Assembly: GCA_029255685.2 (NCBI GenBank)
Contig: CM055320.2
Location: 10,588,614 to 10,652,613 of the forward strand
Length of the DNA stretch: 64,000 bases
From: Silene conica
Lineage: Eukaryota > Streptophyta > Magnoliopsida > Caryophyllales > Caryophyllaceae
Direction of reading: 5' to 3'
This document shows, one piece after another, positions 34,440-46,560 of this stretch (the stretch's first letter is position 1; the number at the start of each line of letters is the position of its first letter). The notes beneath the pieces were generated by a model. That model did not search any database. It was not told the origin of the DNA and was given only the letters and a program-made list of their open reading frames with translations. A program made the position numbers and the translations under genes.

Positions 34440-36137
34440 AGAAAAAGAGTGTGTATGGGGTTAGTATTTATTGTGTGAGATATGAAAGTCTTAAATTTGT
34501 AGTGTCAGCAAAGAAGAGGACTACTCCTCCAATTAGAGGACTACTCCTCTAAGTAAAGGAAGTTAGTTGTAGTTTCTGAAGGACAAAATTAAGAGTGGGA
34601 TGTGAGTGTGATTACATTCAATGTTTCTAGAGCTCCGACGTTATTTCTTTCTATGTGAGGTTTTAAACAGGTCACACACAAATTTTGTTTTGACGATACT
34701 TTTCGTCACAAGTTTGTTATCTGCAACACTATATTAGTAAAAGAGCAAGTGAGAGTGTACTTACAAGCCGTCACAAATTTGTCACCGTGTCACAAGAAAG
34801 ATTTATTGTTTGAGATAATTCTAAAATACACTCTGGACCGTTGTATAGAAATGGAAGGAAATGGAGAGGATCTAAATTAGATTTGATGTAATAAGTATTT
34901 GACATACTATGATTAAATTGTATAACGTCTATTCCAATTAATTTTATACATTTGTTTTATTCACCTTTATCAATAACTGTTTTCTTTTGTTAATATCTTT
35001 AATTATATATCGATAAAAATTATAAAATTTTGATATTCAACAATGTACTCGAGAAGACAATTTAAACAAGATCTCACATGATCGAGTCGTGTTTGTGTAG
35101 ACCCAATTACGTAAACGGGTCGAAAAACCTTCACCTGAAACCGTTAATTTCGTGTCAGGTTCGTGTCGTGTTTTCGGGTCGTGTCAATGATTGCCACCTC
35201 TAGATAATATATATTACAAGTTGTGTCGAATGTTTACTCGACTTATGAATAGTCCCAAAAAGTGAAATATATAGAATTGAATGGAATGGATTAGGTAATT
35301 AAGATCATCTTCCTTTTTCTCTCTTCATTTCTTCTCACAAACTGATTTAATAATATTATTTTATCTCATTAATCCTTTATTTCTGTGCATAAATCTTGAA
35401 CCTTTCAATTTAGGGAAAATACAATCTAAACCATTAAAATGAAATTGACTCTTCATTTATTGGGAAATAGAGAAAATCTTGAATCTTTAAATTATACCTA
35501 AACTGTAAAATAAGAATCGTACCTATGACGATTTTGTAAGATTAGTGCTAATAAATGGGCTATAAAGTTATTACAAGATGGATAAATGGGCTATGTGGCC
35601 ATGTCATTCAGCTTAATAAGGTCATTTGTCCGAATTAGATCATTATCTATTTTAGTTAAGTTTAAATTTGAAAGAATATATCACGATTAGTTTTCATATA
35701 AGCCTTGTTTTATAAAAGAACAACATTAAAATTAGAAAGAGAAAAAAAAAAAATTAAAGTAGGATCCACCATGTTCTTGATATAATTAATTAATTACATT
35801 CCTTCAAGCTTCCATTAATTTAATTTCTTCTATACTTTCATTAATTAAATAAGTTACAATCTATAATCTCACAATAAAATATGAAATTTTCGAAAGTACT
35901 AACTTCAATTTCTGCTATAAAAATCAAATATTTCATGATCATTGATAATAAATTAACTAATTTTACATAAATTAACTATAATAATATGATTGAGACGACT
36001 AGACTTTATTGATGAAATATATTCCAAGATTAAAAAAGTTTTAATATTACTTTAACATGCAACAACTAAAATGATTAAATTGAGTGACAATGAGTATAAA
36101 ACAGGAACAAAAAGTGAATAACAAATATAATAATTAG
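34440..36137. other. BT promoter side and decayed repeats
   Basis: No gene. Around 34980-35080 and 35210-35260 lie pieces similar to the Stowaway element at 28761 (AAAAATTATAAAATTTTGATATTC, then ACTTATGAATAGTCCC), split by a segment rich in CGTGTCGTG and GGGTCGTGTC. Confidence 0.45.
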
Positions 36138-36330
36138 TAAGTCTTGCTTGCGACAGGTCGTCATTTGTGACGGATATTTTGTGAGATAAAATGGGTTAAA
36201 AATGAGTTAGTGGAGAAATGGGACCACATGAATAGTGTTGGAGAAAGAGTAAAGTGGGTATTTTGTGAGAGAAAACGGTATCCGTCACAAGTTTGCGACG
36301 GATAGTGCCGTTGCAAATAAGAATTTGTGT
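36138..36330. mobile_element. GTGACGG-type MITE, copy 1
   Basis: Begins TAAGTCTTGCTTGCGAC and ends GTTGCAAATAAGAATTTGTG. The whole block recurs at 62266-62457, including TTTGTGACGGATATTTTGTG and GAGTTAGTGGA. Subterminal GTGACGG motifs occur in both orientations, so it folds as an imperfect inverted repeat. Non-coding; superfamily not assigned. Confidence 0.65.
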
Positions 36331-36341
36331 ATAATAATATA

Positions 36342-36769
36342 CTCTCTCCTATTCAATATAACCTTCCCTATTTGGGGAAGGCACGAAGAATAAGGAGAGG
36401 ATTAAAATATACTGTAGGAATTATTGGTGTGGGGGTTAGCCAGTTAGGTGATGGGTGAAAGGGTATGTATTGTGGGGTATTGTTGTGAGTAAGGTGATTA
36501 AAATAAGTATTACCTTCATTCAAATCCACTCTACCACTTTACTTTTTCACACTTGGCAACGCGTGTTTTACGCGGTAATATCATTAACTACCTATTTGTA
36601 AAGATCGATTATAAAAGTTAGATATTTTTGATGTTCTCGTAAAGACGAATCAAACAAAATCCCACATGAATAAATTTTAACTTATGCATTGAGCGAAATC
36701 GAAATTGAATGCTTACTTATGAATAGTGTGTAAAATTGAAAGTGGTAGAGTGGATTTGAATGGAGAGAG
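36342..36769. mobile_element. Stowaway-like MITE, 428 bp
   Basis: Terminal inverted repeats CTCTCTCCTATTCAA and TTGAATGGAGAGAG are flanked by TA on both sides (36340-36341 and 36770-36771). Its right half (about 36570-36765) recurs in inverted orientation at the window end (63815-64000). Confidence 0.8.
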
Positions 36770-36771
36770 TA

Positions 36772-37489
36772 TAAATTATGAGTATTGTGGGGTATTTTGG
36801 TGGGGTGAGTTGATTAAAATATATATAAAACTTTACCCAAAAAAAGAAATAAGGAAGGTATCGTGAATTGATGAAAAAGGAAATAGGAAAGGTTATTATT
36901 GATAGGAATGAGTATAAATTAGCGAAAATTAAAGCATTCAAATATTGAAAATCAATAAATTAAATTTGAGTTGGAAATTAACGAAAATATGTAACTCTAT
37001 CTTAAATGTACATAAAACAGATAAAGTTTATATTATATGGTCGAAGTTTTTGTTGGGTAGTTAGAGAATCAGACTAATAATAATTTAGCCGGGTTCATTA
37101 CGATGGTTAGGAATTTAGGATTTAACCGTACGTATAAGTTTTAAATCGACATATTTTTATCGGCTACAATCCGTTTTAAGTTTAAAACGTCAGTATCACA
37201 CCCATGAGTTATAGGACAAATATTTTATTTTAGACATGGATAATGTTTTTTTTTTACTAATTCATCCTACATATGTAAATTGATACATCTTAAACTTAGA
37301 CCGATAGCGTCGTCCTAGATAATAATTTGTATACTTTTATAATGTAAAACAAATGCGTTGTTTTATTTACGTCTGAGTTAAACGTATAAATTATCTTTAC
37401 TTTTTATCTCAATATAACTGCAATGCTAAAATCATATTTTTATTATATTTATTCACCTTTTTATTGATTTTTTTCAGTGTAATAAAATT
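36772..37489. other. AT-rich sequence leading into a Helitron 3' end
   Basis: No gene. It is probably Helitron body in part, but the 5' end of that Helitron could not be placed. Confidence 0.35.
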
Positions 37490-37523
37490 AAACCCGTGCT
37501 TTTTTGCACGGGCGTAAAACTAG
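37490..37523 (+). mobile_element. Helitron 3' terminus
   Basis: Hairpin CCCGTGC-TTTTTT-GCACGGG, seven bases (CGTAAAA), then CTAG, followed by a host T at 37524. This is the diagnostic 3' end of a Helitron on the plus strand. The 5' TC end was not found. Confidence 0.75.
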
Positions 37524-38870
37524 TATTAACTATATATATTTTTGTATGAAATAAATTGAGGCACAAGAGGTGTACAATGTTAACCATGTTGGATGTTTGA
37601 ACTAGTTTATATTTATATTTATTGATAACTAATTTTATGCCTGTACAACAAATGTAAATGTCTATTTTTAAATATTTGATTATTCGTAAATATGTTTGAC
37701 TAATTAATACAAACATAATTTAATATAAAAATTATGTGAGAAATATATAAATTATTTTAAATTATCAATTATTAAAATAGGCTATTTTTTTCTGTCATAA
37801 AATCCAATCTATTTCATTACTAATATAAAAGATAAATTTTATTTGTCATGGTTTTAGAATTGACAGATTTTTTTTATTAGAAATATTGATCGCGTGTTTT
37901 TTTATTATCTATATAATTGTGTATTTTTTTTAATTGTCAATTTTTTATCCTAATTTTTTTACACGTACTTGTGTTTTTAATATGTAACTTTTTATTATTC
38001 ATATATTTATTTGTAATAATTATTTGTAAATTTTAATATTCAATAAAGTTTTATCGTTAAATTGTATGGGGAGGGAATAATTAAAATGATACGTAAGATG
38101 AAAGAGGTAATTAAATACCCCATAGAAAGTTCATTCCCTTAAAAAAATCAACCAATAGAAATGCATTAAATATTATTCTTTTACAGAAAGGAATGAGTAA
38201 ATTTTAAAGATTTGAATAAATAAATAATTAACTCTTAAACTCAAATCGCAGTTTGAAATCCCAAATTCACACCATAATTTCATATAAATCGGATTTCTAA
38301 ATACCGATTCTAAAAGATCTAAAAAGATCCATGAGCTTGATATTTGATAAGTAATTTGTGACCACGTAAAAATGGCCTAATTTATGAGGCTGACATGAAT
38401 CCTGGATTTAACAACCTAAATCGTACAAAATTAAGCGCGTAACATAAGACGACACACACCCATCAGATTACTCCTATTAAACTTACAAAGAGTAGGGGCA
38501 GTGAAGTGATAGACGGCACAAGTACGTCAATAATACAAATAATATCGCAAATAGTTTATGTCAAAGACGGTTTTAATATTACCACTTTAATAATAAGACG
38601 GTTTGTCAAGATATTTCTTATACATCTGATTTAGTCAAAATAGTTTATTTGACCAAAATTTTAGGTACCTTATTTTTGACGGGTAGCTTATATAACCAAA
38701 TAAACTACCTGAAATTAAATGTTATATAGAGTATTATTTGAGATTTCAGCTACCTGATTTGCATTTCTTTTACTTTTTTGCTCCTTAAATCTATATTATT
38801 AAATAATTATTATATTTGTTTACGTCATTTCATCAAAATCAGTTATTTTTTCAGTTAGTTTACAAAAAAA
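37524..38870. other. AT-rich intergenic, no gene seen
   Basis: A stretch at about 37745-37840 is a diverged inverted copy of about 40090-40170, suggesting another broken Helitron-type fragment. Nothing else recognised. Confidence 0.35.
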
Positions 38871-40269
38871 TCTATCTCTATAAAAGGAGTGGAATTTAAC
38901 GCATTTTGATTGGTTGCTTGAAATAAGAAAAAAAAACTACCCACTAACTTTTAGTTTGATTTAATTTTCCTCTCTTCTAAATTCAGAATTCGTTTTCTTA
39001 ATTACGTAATCGATTGCAGTATTATATTTCGTCATATAAATAACAGTATAAAACGTTTCAATAATATACGATATAGAACGGTCCAAAAATCAAATCCGAA
39101 AAACAAAAAATTACAAACACGAAAAATAATTACAGTCCAAAAATTAAATAACATTATATTCTCCAATTTTCCAATCAAATCAAATATAAATAAAGATACC
39201 AAACAAAATAAAATACGGTAAAATACGATATATACAACGGTCCAATATATAGCAAAATTATTACATGTTCGCCAATGTCGTAATAAAAATCCTGTATATT
39301 AGGAAAAAAACTGAAAATTAGCACAAAAAATAAACAAAACGGGAATTCCAACCTAAATAACTCAAAGTCAATTAAAAATTATTCAGGTGGGGATATCACG
39401 TTTATTAATCAAGTTGCATATTAATGATTAATGATAATATTAATTATAATACTAATACTAATAAAATACTGGAAATAAACTGAAAATCTGAAAATTATAA
39501 TTTTATTACGCTAAAAAAACTGCAAATTAATCTTTTCTAGGTAGCACCAAAACGGACACGGACACGGCCACGGCCATGGATACAGATACAATACGAACGC
39601 GTGACACGTCATGTCATGAAATTTAGGACACTGGACACGTTATTTAAATTTAATAAAATATACATTTTATAGTTATAAATGTTTGATTTCAATTTTGTAA
39701 AAGTATTTGATATTAATTTTAAATAAGTGAAGGTAAAACTTGTCATTGATAATAACTCATTTTCATTTCCCATCCGAACCAATATTCTATTTTAAATAAG
39801 TGAAGGTAAAACTTCCCATCAGACTTTATAGGTATCCGACACGGTTCGGCATGTCTCCGTGGAGTGTCGCCTGTCGGTGTCGGACACGGTACGACTCATT
39901 ACGAGAAGTGTACGTGCTATCTAGATAATTTATTTAGATCTACTCCTAAGAGATTGAGACGATATTGATAATAATCGAATAATTAACACTTAAAAAGAAC
40001 ACACAAGTAGTTAATAAAAAAACACGGGATCAATAATTCTAATAAAAAAATCCGTTAATTCTGAAACCATAACAAATAAAATTTGCCTTTTACCTTAATA
40101 ATGAAATAGGTCGGATTTTATAGGAGAAAAAAATGGTCTATTTTAGTAATTGATGATTTATAATAATTTATATATTATCTACTTAATTTTTATTAATTAG
40201 TCATATATTTATGAGTAACCAAATATTTAAAAACAGAACCGTACATTTATTGTACGGGTATAAAACTAG
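38871..40269 (+). mobile_element. Complete non-autonomous Helitron, 1399 bp
   Basis: It starts TCTATCTCTATAAAAGGAG after an A, a classic plant Helitron 5' end, and finishes with hairpin CCGTACA-TTTAT-TGTACGG, seven bases (GTATAAAA region), CTAG and a host T at 40270. There is no RepHel coding, so it depends on helicase and replication-initiator activity from another element. A GC-richer repeat of a different style (39542-39924) lies inside. Confidence 0.8.
39542..39924. repeat. GACACGG-rich inserted repeat inside the Helitron
   Basis: Opens TAGCACCAAAACGGACACGG and closes GTGCTATCTAG, with GACACGG/CCGTGTC motifs in opposite orientations near both ends, in contrast to the AT-rich surroundings. 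It is probably a separate TIR element. A 26-bp block (TTTTAAATAAGTGAAGGTAA and following) occurs twice, near 39717 and 39790. Confidence 0.5.
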
Positions 40270-40471
40270 TTTCTTATATAATCCGCTAACTTATTAGTTC
40301 CTAACTTTCAACTACATTTTCAGGTTTCAATTTGTTTTTCAACTTTCAGCTATCTATTCAATCAGTTTTAAAAACAGAGCTTAAATATGATAATTTTAAT
40401 GATAAATTGTTATAACTTAAAAAACTTTTCCGATAATTTTTATCAAAATTGAATATATTTCATCTTATATA

Positions 40472-40731
40472 CTCCCTCCTATTCAAAATTTCTTCCCTAT
40501 TTCCTTATTCTGTTATTCGGGTTTTCTTCCCTATTTTTTTTTTCGGAATGGTTTGTGTGGTCCAAGTTCAAAGATATGTAGGCTCGTAGGTTTTTATGAT
40601 CCAAATTTACTCTCTTATTTCTTGTGCAAAATAAAAACACAAAAAAAATATAAAATAAGAGGGACTACTTAGTAGATTATATTTACCTCTCCCTCTCATC
40701 TTATAACGACATATGACTCGTTTTGAGGGAG
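40472..40731. mobile_element. Stowaway-like MITE, diverged
   Basis: Left end TA|CTCCCTCCTATTCAAAAT; right end CGTTTTGAGGGAG. Only part of the terminal repeat pairs. Confidence 0.4.
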
Positions 40732-41410
40732 ACTTGTACAAATATACAAGGTGAGTAGGAAGGGCATAAATAATGTTGAGGAGAGTCGACCAGCCGACCT
40801 ATTAGTGACACGTGTGTTAAGTAGTATGTAAAATAATAGAGGCTATAATAACCACGAATCAACAGGCCAATGCCAAGCCACGAATTGCTAAGAAATCTTA
40901 TTCTGTTGTTGTAGTCGGCTATCCAATGATTCCATGGCCATGTTTCTATGACTGTAATTCTGTATGGTCGCAACCTGCCTTGTCCTATCTCATTAATTAA
41001 AATCTATTTATTTTCTTTAAAACAGTCATTAAATAAATTAGATGTACGTTTATTCTGAAAGCGTTTTATAAATTTGGTATAGAAATAATCTCACCTAATA
41101 ACAAAATTAGGAAGAAACGTGTATAATAAACGTAAGTAATAACAAATAAAATAAAACAACACCACAATTTCTCACGTGAAAACCCTTCTCAATTAAGAGA
41201 AAAATTACGACACTTTCCACAAATTAATTCACTTAATAAAATATTACAATATTCATAAAGTACGATCAAGTCAATCACACACAACTCGTATTATCACTTT
41301 GTCTCACCCTTATTATATCTAATGGTTGTTAAACAAAGACAAAGTTACGCCTGGGCAGGACGCGTCAGGACCCAGCGCAACTTAGCCAATTAAGTATTAA
41401 GTAATAGGGT
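40732..41410. other. Intergenic, no gene seen
   Basis: No coding signal or clear repeat recognised. Confidence 0.4.
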
Positions 41411-41417
41411 TTTTTGT

Positions 41418-42200
41418 CTAACACCACCTTTAAAAAACTTTTTTCTTCCAAACACCACCTTTAAAAAAATAATTTGTCAAACACCACCTTTAATAAAAAT
41501 TTTTTTGTCAAACACCACTTTTTGGCCAAAGTTTCAGCGTTTGTGATGGGCTGACTTTCAGTCGATGTTTGAGATAACAAACGAGGTCGGTTTAGAGTGT
41601 TCTTGAACTCGTTGGAAAGGTGGGAGTACAGGCTTTCCAACGGCTGTCAACACGGTGGTCAAAAGTGTTCTTATGTTGGGTAGATTTATGTGTAAAGTAA
41701 GGCTAGTCACATAGGGTTAATGTAAGTTGAAGTAGGATTTTTCGTGGGTCAATTCACTCCCGTTGAACCACCACTTGCACCAACGACCACCACAGTGGAC
41801 ACAATTGTGACATACCTTGCCCTCCTCTCAATCTACATACCAAATTTCAAACCAAACCAAACATCGTAAACTCATTTAAAGACCCTTGAAAACCCCTCTA
41901 ACAACTCGTTGTAAACCCAAATTTCTAACTATTTCTCTAACCAACCTTACTTTACACATAAATATACTCCACATAAGGACACTTTTGACCACCGTGTTGA
42001 CAGCCGTTGGAAAGCATGTACTCCCACCTTTCCAACGAGTTAAAGAACACTCTAAACCGATCTGGTTTGCTATCTCATACATCGACTGAAAGTAAGCCCA
42101 TCACAAACGCTGAAACTTTGGCCAAAAAGTGGTGTTTGACAAAATTTTTTTTATTAAAGGTAGTGTTTGACAAATTATTTTTTTAAAGGTGTCATTTATT
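41418..42200. mobile_element. Foldback element with about 280-bp inverted arms
   Basis: The left arm (41418-41715) and right arm (about 41925-42200) are near-complementary over almost 300 bp, separated by about 210 bp of unique sequence. Each arm ends in short tandem units of AACACCACCTTTAATAAA type (four in the left arm, three in the right), then TTTTGGCCAAAGTTTCAGCG. There is no coding capacity and no clear target duplication. Read-through RNA would form a long hairpin. It could be a MULE-type long-TIR MITE; the superfamily is not certain. Confidence 0.75.
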
Positions 42201-44049
42201 TGAAGTTAGCCATTTGGCCCGGTGGTTTGTCTCTACACAATTATATCCAAATAATTGCCTGTTTGATTCTCTCTAAAATCTTATTTTATGATTTTTTACT
42301 TTTTTACAATTTCTTTATTTTATCCATTCCACTCTTTAAGTTAACTTTTTTAGAATTTCTTTATTTTGTATAAGGTTTTATTTCGTAATCTTTTATAATT
42401 TATATGGATTATTATCTGCACTTATTTTTATCCATATTGTAATATTTGCATTAAATTTTTTAGAATCGACTATTTTTATCATTGAAAATGTTCATCTTCT
42501 CCGCGAACAATTTTACAATTTTGATCTCATCGTTAATTATACGGCCGTCTTATAAAATACTAAAATAACAATGTGACATTTATGGTAAATTAAGTATAAA
42601 TGACGAATGAAATAAAAAACTGCGTATTGTTAAACGAGACAAACTCTTTATTCTTATTCACTTATTCCAAAGATGTTTTTTTTGTCTTATTTAATTATTT
42701 AACCCATTTTATATTTAAGGTATAATGTTCTTATCACAAACAACAATTTGTGAATCAAAATTTGCGTGCAAATACTTTTAAAGAGATTTTCCCTAAGAAC
42801 ATTTGTAGTAGTAAAATGCACATCCTCATATGTACTTCCATTCCTCGTATTGGAAATCTCATTGTTAAACTAATAGAGGTCAAATAAATCATTTTGTTCC
42901 GAATCAAAACAATGAATCACTAAGTTAAACTAATCGGTTATTTAAAAAAAGAAACCGCTAAATTACTAATCGTGACAATGTAACTAATCAACGTAAAATA
43001 AATTATTTTTTTCTTTTTTCAAAAAAAAAAACTTCGGATGTGAAGTTCCCACGTCTATGGTACATGTCCAAACCTAGGCCGGGACGTGGGAACTGCAATC
43101 TGAGTTTTTTTTTCCATTTTGAAAAGGGTCAATCCGGATTGCGTCAATTTTTTTATTTACGTAGATTAGTTATACATTGTTAGTTTGTGATGGTTAGCAA
43201 TTCATCGTTTTGATTTTATAAAATCAATTTGCTCTACGACAATTGGTTTATCGTTGTTTCATTTAGTAATTCGTTGTTTTGATTTAGAAAAACAAATTCA
43301 TTTTATGTCGACCAGATACCGTCTCTCATATTATTCATTCTAAGCGGGACTAAAAAATCCAAAGCACATATACAACAAGGAATATTTTGAGAAGTTCGTA
43401 AATTCGTCGACGATTCGAAGTAATATATGGGCCACCTTCAACAACTCCCCAAAAAAAGCATTTTGGTTGTTCTCATCTCCTTGACTGTCCACTTGAGCCC
43501 AAGGTGTTGAAGTCTTGTTTGCTCTTTTAGGCCGTTTTCCCATGTTCCCTCTTCTCGGCCCAACAAAATGGTTTTTCTATATATATATTTCACTTAGAAT
43601 CAACCACCTCATGCAATTGATATGTTCGATTCTAAATTTTTTGCTGGTCTTCTTTCTCGAACAAAGATAAGGATGGAACTGGACAAGCGGGTCGTTGGAT
43701 TGACACTCTCCATGCCTCATTTTAGTATGACTTGCACAGTTCAACACGACACGGTACACCATGGGATGTGAACAGCCTGAAAAAAAAATTCGAGTATAAC
43801 GCAGGCATAACACGACCCACTTATACATGAGACACCTTAACACACCCATAGTACCAAAAAAAAAAATAAGTTTAATGTGGAGGAATTGCTTGAGCATAGT
43901 CATGTACGACACATAATAACACCTCAGGCGGTCGTACCGTGAACCGTCTCTAGGCAGCCAACCCTAAGTTTTCTTAAATAACCAATCAAATCTAAAAATC
44001 TCTTTTCTATAAGAAGAAACTTTTTTTTGGGAGTTTTAGATTCTTTTTA
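42201..44049. other. Intergenic with scattered old repeats
   Basis: No gene. It contains a short hairpin (43045-43055 with 43083-43093) and, at about 43440-43780, a block also present at 60020-60315. Confidence 0.45.
43440..43780 (+). repeat. Dispersed duplicated block, copy A
   Basis: Same order of pieces as 60020-60315: CTCATCTCCTTGACTGTCCA, ACTTGAGCCC, TTTCACTTAGAATCAACCA, ATGCAATTGATATGTTCG, then the Thr/Gly-rich looking segment to CAGTTCAACACGACAC. Clearly diverged but colinear. Confidence 0.7.
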
Positions 44050-44489
44050 GGCAGCGTTTGGAAACACGGAATTGATTTCATTTTGATGATTTCAATTGTA
44101 GAAATCAAAATGTTTGAATTCAATTCGAAATCCAATTCCAAAAGTTCGCTTGGGAAACCCATTGAATTGGAATTGGGCGAGACGGATATTGTTCGAAGTG
44201 ATCGAAAAAGTATTATTTGGGAAAAAGAAAAATTTTCACGAAAATATTCGTGTTCGGAAAAAAATGTCGAATTAGTATATGACGATTAAATTTGGAAAAA
44301 AGACATAAATAATGATGGAATTGAAATAAGTACTACTATATGCTAGGGATTTGATAGACTCAATTTTAACTAGGTTGGAATTGGTAAGGAATTGAGTCCA
44401 ATTTCAATTCCAAATTCTCGAGGTTACCAAACACTTGAAATGTTTCAATTACGGAATGCAATTTCAATTCCAAGTTGCCAAACATGCTC
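44050..44489. mobile_element. Harbinger-like MITE, 440 bp
   Basis: Ends GGCAGCGTTTGGAAAC and GTTGCCAAACATGCTC are inverted copies with some differences. TTA flanks both sides (44047-44049, 44490-44492). The interior is rich in AATTCCAATT-type palindromes. Confidence 0.75.
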
Positions 44490-44704
44490 TTAAGAGTTTT
44501 GATTTCCTTCTTATTTTAAGAGGAAAACACAACTAATTTTTTAATGTGAAAGCGACCCATGATTGTAGAAACAATTAATTTCAACTCTTCACAATTTTTC
44601 TACTTTAAATATTGGGTAATTTATTTAATTTAATATCGTTAAATTTCAATTATTCAACGTTAATGTAATTTTCCAATTTAATTCCAATACTTGACACATT
44701 TACG

Positions 44705-44980
44705 CTAAGCAGTATCAACGACAAGACGATCAAACACAAAATCAGACATTCCAGACTGAGTCAAAGGAGAAGACCTCGTCAGATCGACATCTCACCCCTT
44801 ATCCCAGAAATAAAGTAATAAATCCGTCGCATGAAGGGGTTTGTCATGCCCATCAACAAAACCAATAACAAGCTCATTACCAGCAAAAATCCCAGACTTG
44901 AAACATAGATCCAATATGGTGTCGCGAATGAGGTTATGTCGATACTTAATGCCCACAATACCAACACAAGACACCATCAA
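44705..44980 (-). pseudogene. Fragment of a plant repeat-associated protein
   Basis: The minus strand reads SCVGIVGIKYRHNLIRDTIL, then KSGIFAGNELVIGFVDGHDK, LLLYFWDKG-stop-DVDLTRSSP and SGMSDFVFDRLVVDTA before a stop. I recognise this as a domain common in plant repeat-derived predicted proteins, often near reverse transcriptase genes; its function is unknown to me. One internal stop and no flanking partner domain make it a relic. Confidence 0.5.
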
Positions 44981-45298
44981 AGACTCGGGAACAAGCAGGA
45001 CATGGCCTAGACACCGTGAATAATGGAACGCGTAGTCCGATAGCTAAGCACAATACGATATGACCTTATATATATGCTATTATTACAATTATAATTGTTA
45101 TTGTTATTATATTCATTTTTTTTAGGAAATTATTACATAGTATTCATTTATTAGTTCAAAATATTATGTCTAATTATACTCATTATCTTTGTATATCATA
45201 ATTTTAAAATTAACTCGTATATTATTTACATGAAAGTAAAAGAAGTATTTATAAGAGATGAGTTAATATAGAATCTGGTCTACTCAAAATATCTTTAT
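44981..45298. other. Intergenic, no gene seen
   Basis: AT-rich left flank of the Copia element. Confidence 0.4.
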
Positions 45299-45468
45299 TA
45301 ACGAGCCCATTTATGTAATGTCGAATTGGGCCTAGGTGTTTAACCTAGGATGTCGTATTGGGCCTAGGTGTTTAACCTAGGATGTCGTAGCTTGTATTTT
45401 ATATAAGTATGTTGGTATGCTAATGAGAAAAGTAAGTCGTTCCACAATATTCTCCCGTAAACTTATCA
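45299..45468 (+). repeat. Copia 5' LTR with a 32-bp tandem duplication
   Basis: The block TTGGGCCTAGGTGTTTAACC...GTCGTA is present twice here (45326-45392) but once in the 3' LTR, which accounts exactly for the 32-bp length difference. Confidence 0.85.
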
Positions 45469-45523
45469 TGGTATCAGGTTACAAACAAAAATTAAGATCA
45501 TAAACCCTAATTCCTTCTCCGCC

Positions 45524-46533
45524 ATGTCTGGCGACGACAAGGATTCGTCTGTACCCACCAAAATCGATCTCATGTCCCCTTATTATTTCAGTCAAAATGA
45601 TAAACCAAGTGATTATATCACCGATGTCCGCTTAGATCTCACCAATTTTGATACTTGGTCGTACTCTGTTCGTACCGCTCTCAAGGCTCGTCGTAAATTC
45701 GGGTTCCTCAATGGCGTCCATACCGAGCCCAAACCGCCGTGCACTCTCGATGACTGGGAGACCATCCATTCTCTTCTTCTTTCATGGCTAATGCGCACTA
45801 TCACACCCGAGGTAAAATCGCTTCTCCCTCATTATGAAGATGCAAAACTGTTGTGGGATGATCTCCACGCCCGTTTTGACATCATCGATGGTCCCCGTAT
45901 TCAACAAATTCAGTCTAGCCTTCATGATTGTCGTCAAACTGAGACTATGTCCGTCGCGGTTTATTATGGTAAATTATGTCAATTGTGGGATGAACTTGAA
46001 AAATATGAACCCATTATTACCTGCAAATGTCGTAAATGCGAGTGCAATATTGGCAAACAGTATACTGAACGGCGCGAGGCTAACCTTGATCATCGATTTC
46101 TTTTTGGTCTCGTACCGTCAGTATATGGCACCTCGCGTTCTAATTTACTTGCCCAAACACCATTGTCGTCTTTACTGCGAACATTCCACCTTGTTTCTCA
46201 GGAAGAACGGGTACAAGGTATTGATAAGAGAACTGCGCCTGTCTCCGAAGTCTCGAACGGGTCCGTGCTGAACCCAGGTTTATTACCCCACGTCCCTCCT
46301 CTCAACTTTCTCGTTCTGAGCGACAACGATTGGTATGTAGTCATTGTCAACGATCAGGTCATGACCAAAGCATGTGTTTTGATTTACTTGACGAATTGCC
46401 CGACTGGTGGTATATGTTGAAGGGTATTAAAAAGCCGAACAAAAGAGGTTCTGTTCGTGGGGGAGGCGCTCGCGGAGGTACTGGTAGGGGTGGTGGCCGC
46501 ACGGGTGCTGGTCGTGGTGCAGGACCCAAATAA
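45524..46533 (+). pseudogene. Copia gag
   Basis: Gag forms the particle that holds the element RNA. From ATG 45524 a UBN2/retrotran_gag-type domain is readable (LTNFDTWSYSVRTALKARRK, FGLVPSVYGTSRSNLLAQTP) to about 46230. A frameshift then moves the CCHC knuckle (CSHCQRSGHDQSMCF, 46336-46380) and a Gly/Arg-rich tail into another frame (46330-46533). Two more stops (46531, 46543) separate it from the protease, which lies in the same frame. Confidence 0.85.
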
Positions 46534-46560
46534 GAAAGCGCATAGGAGCCCAACAGTAGT

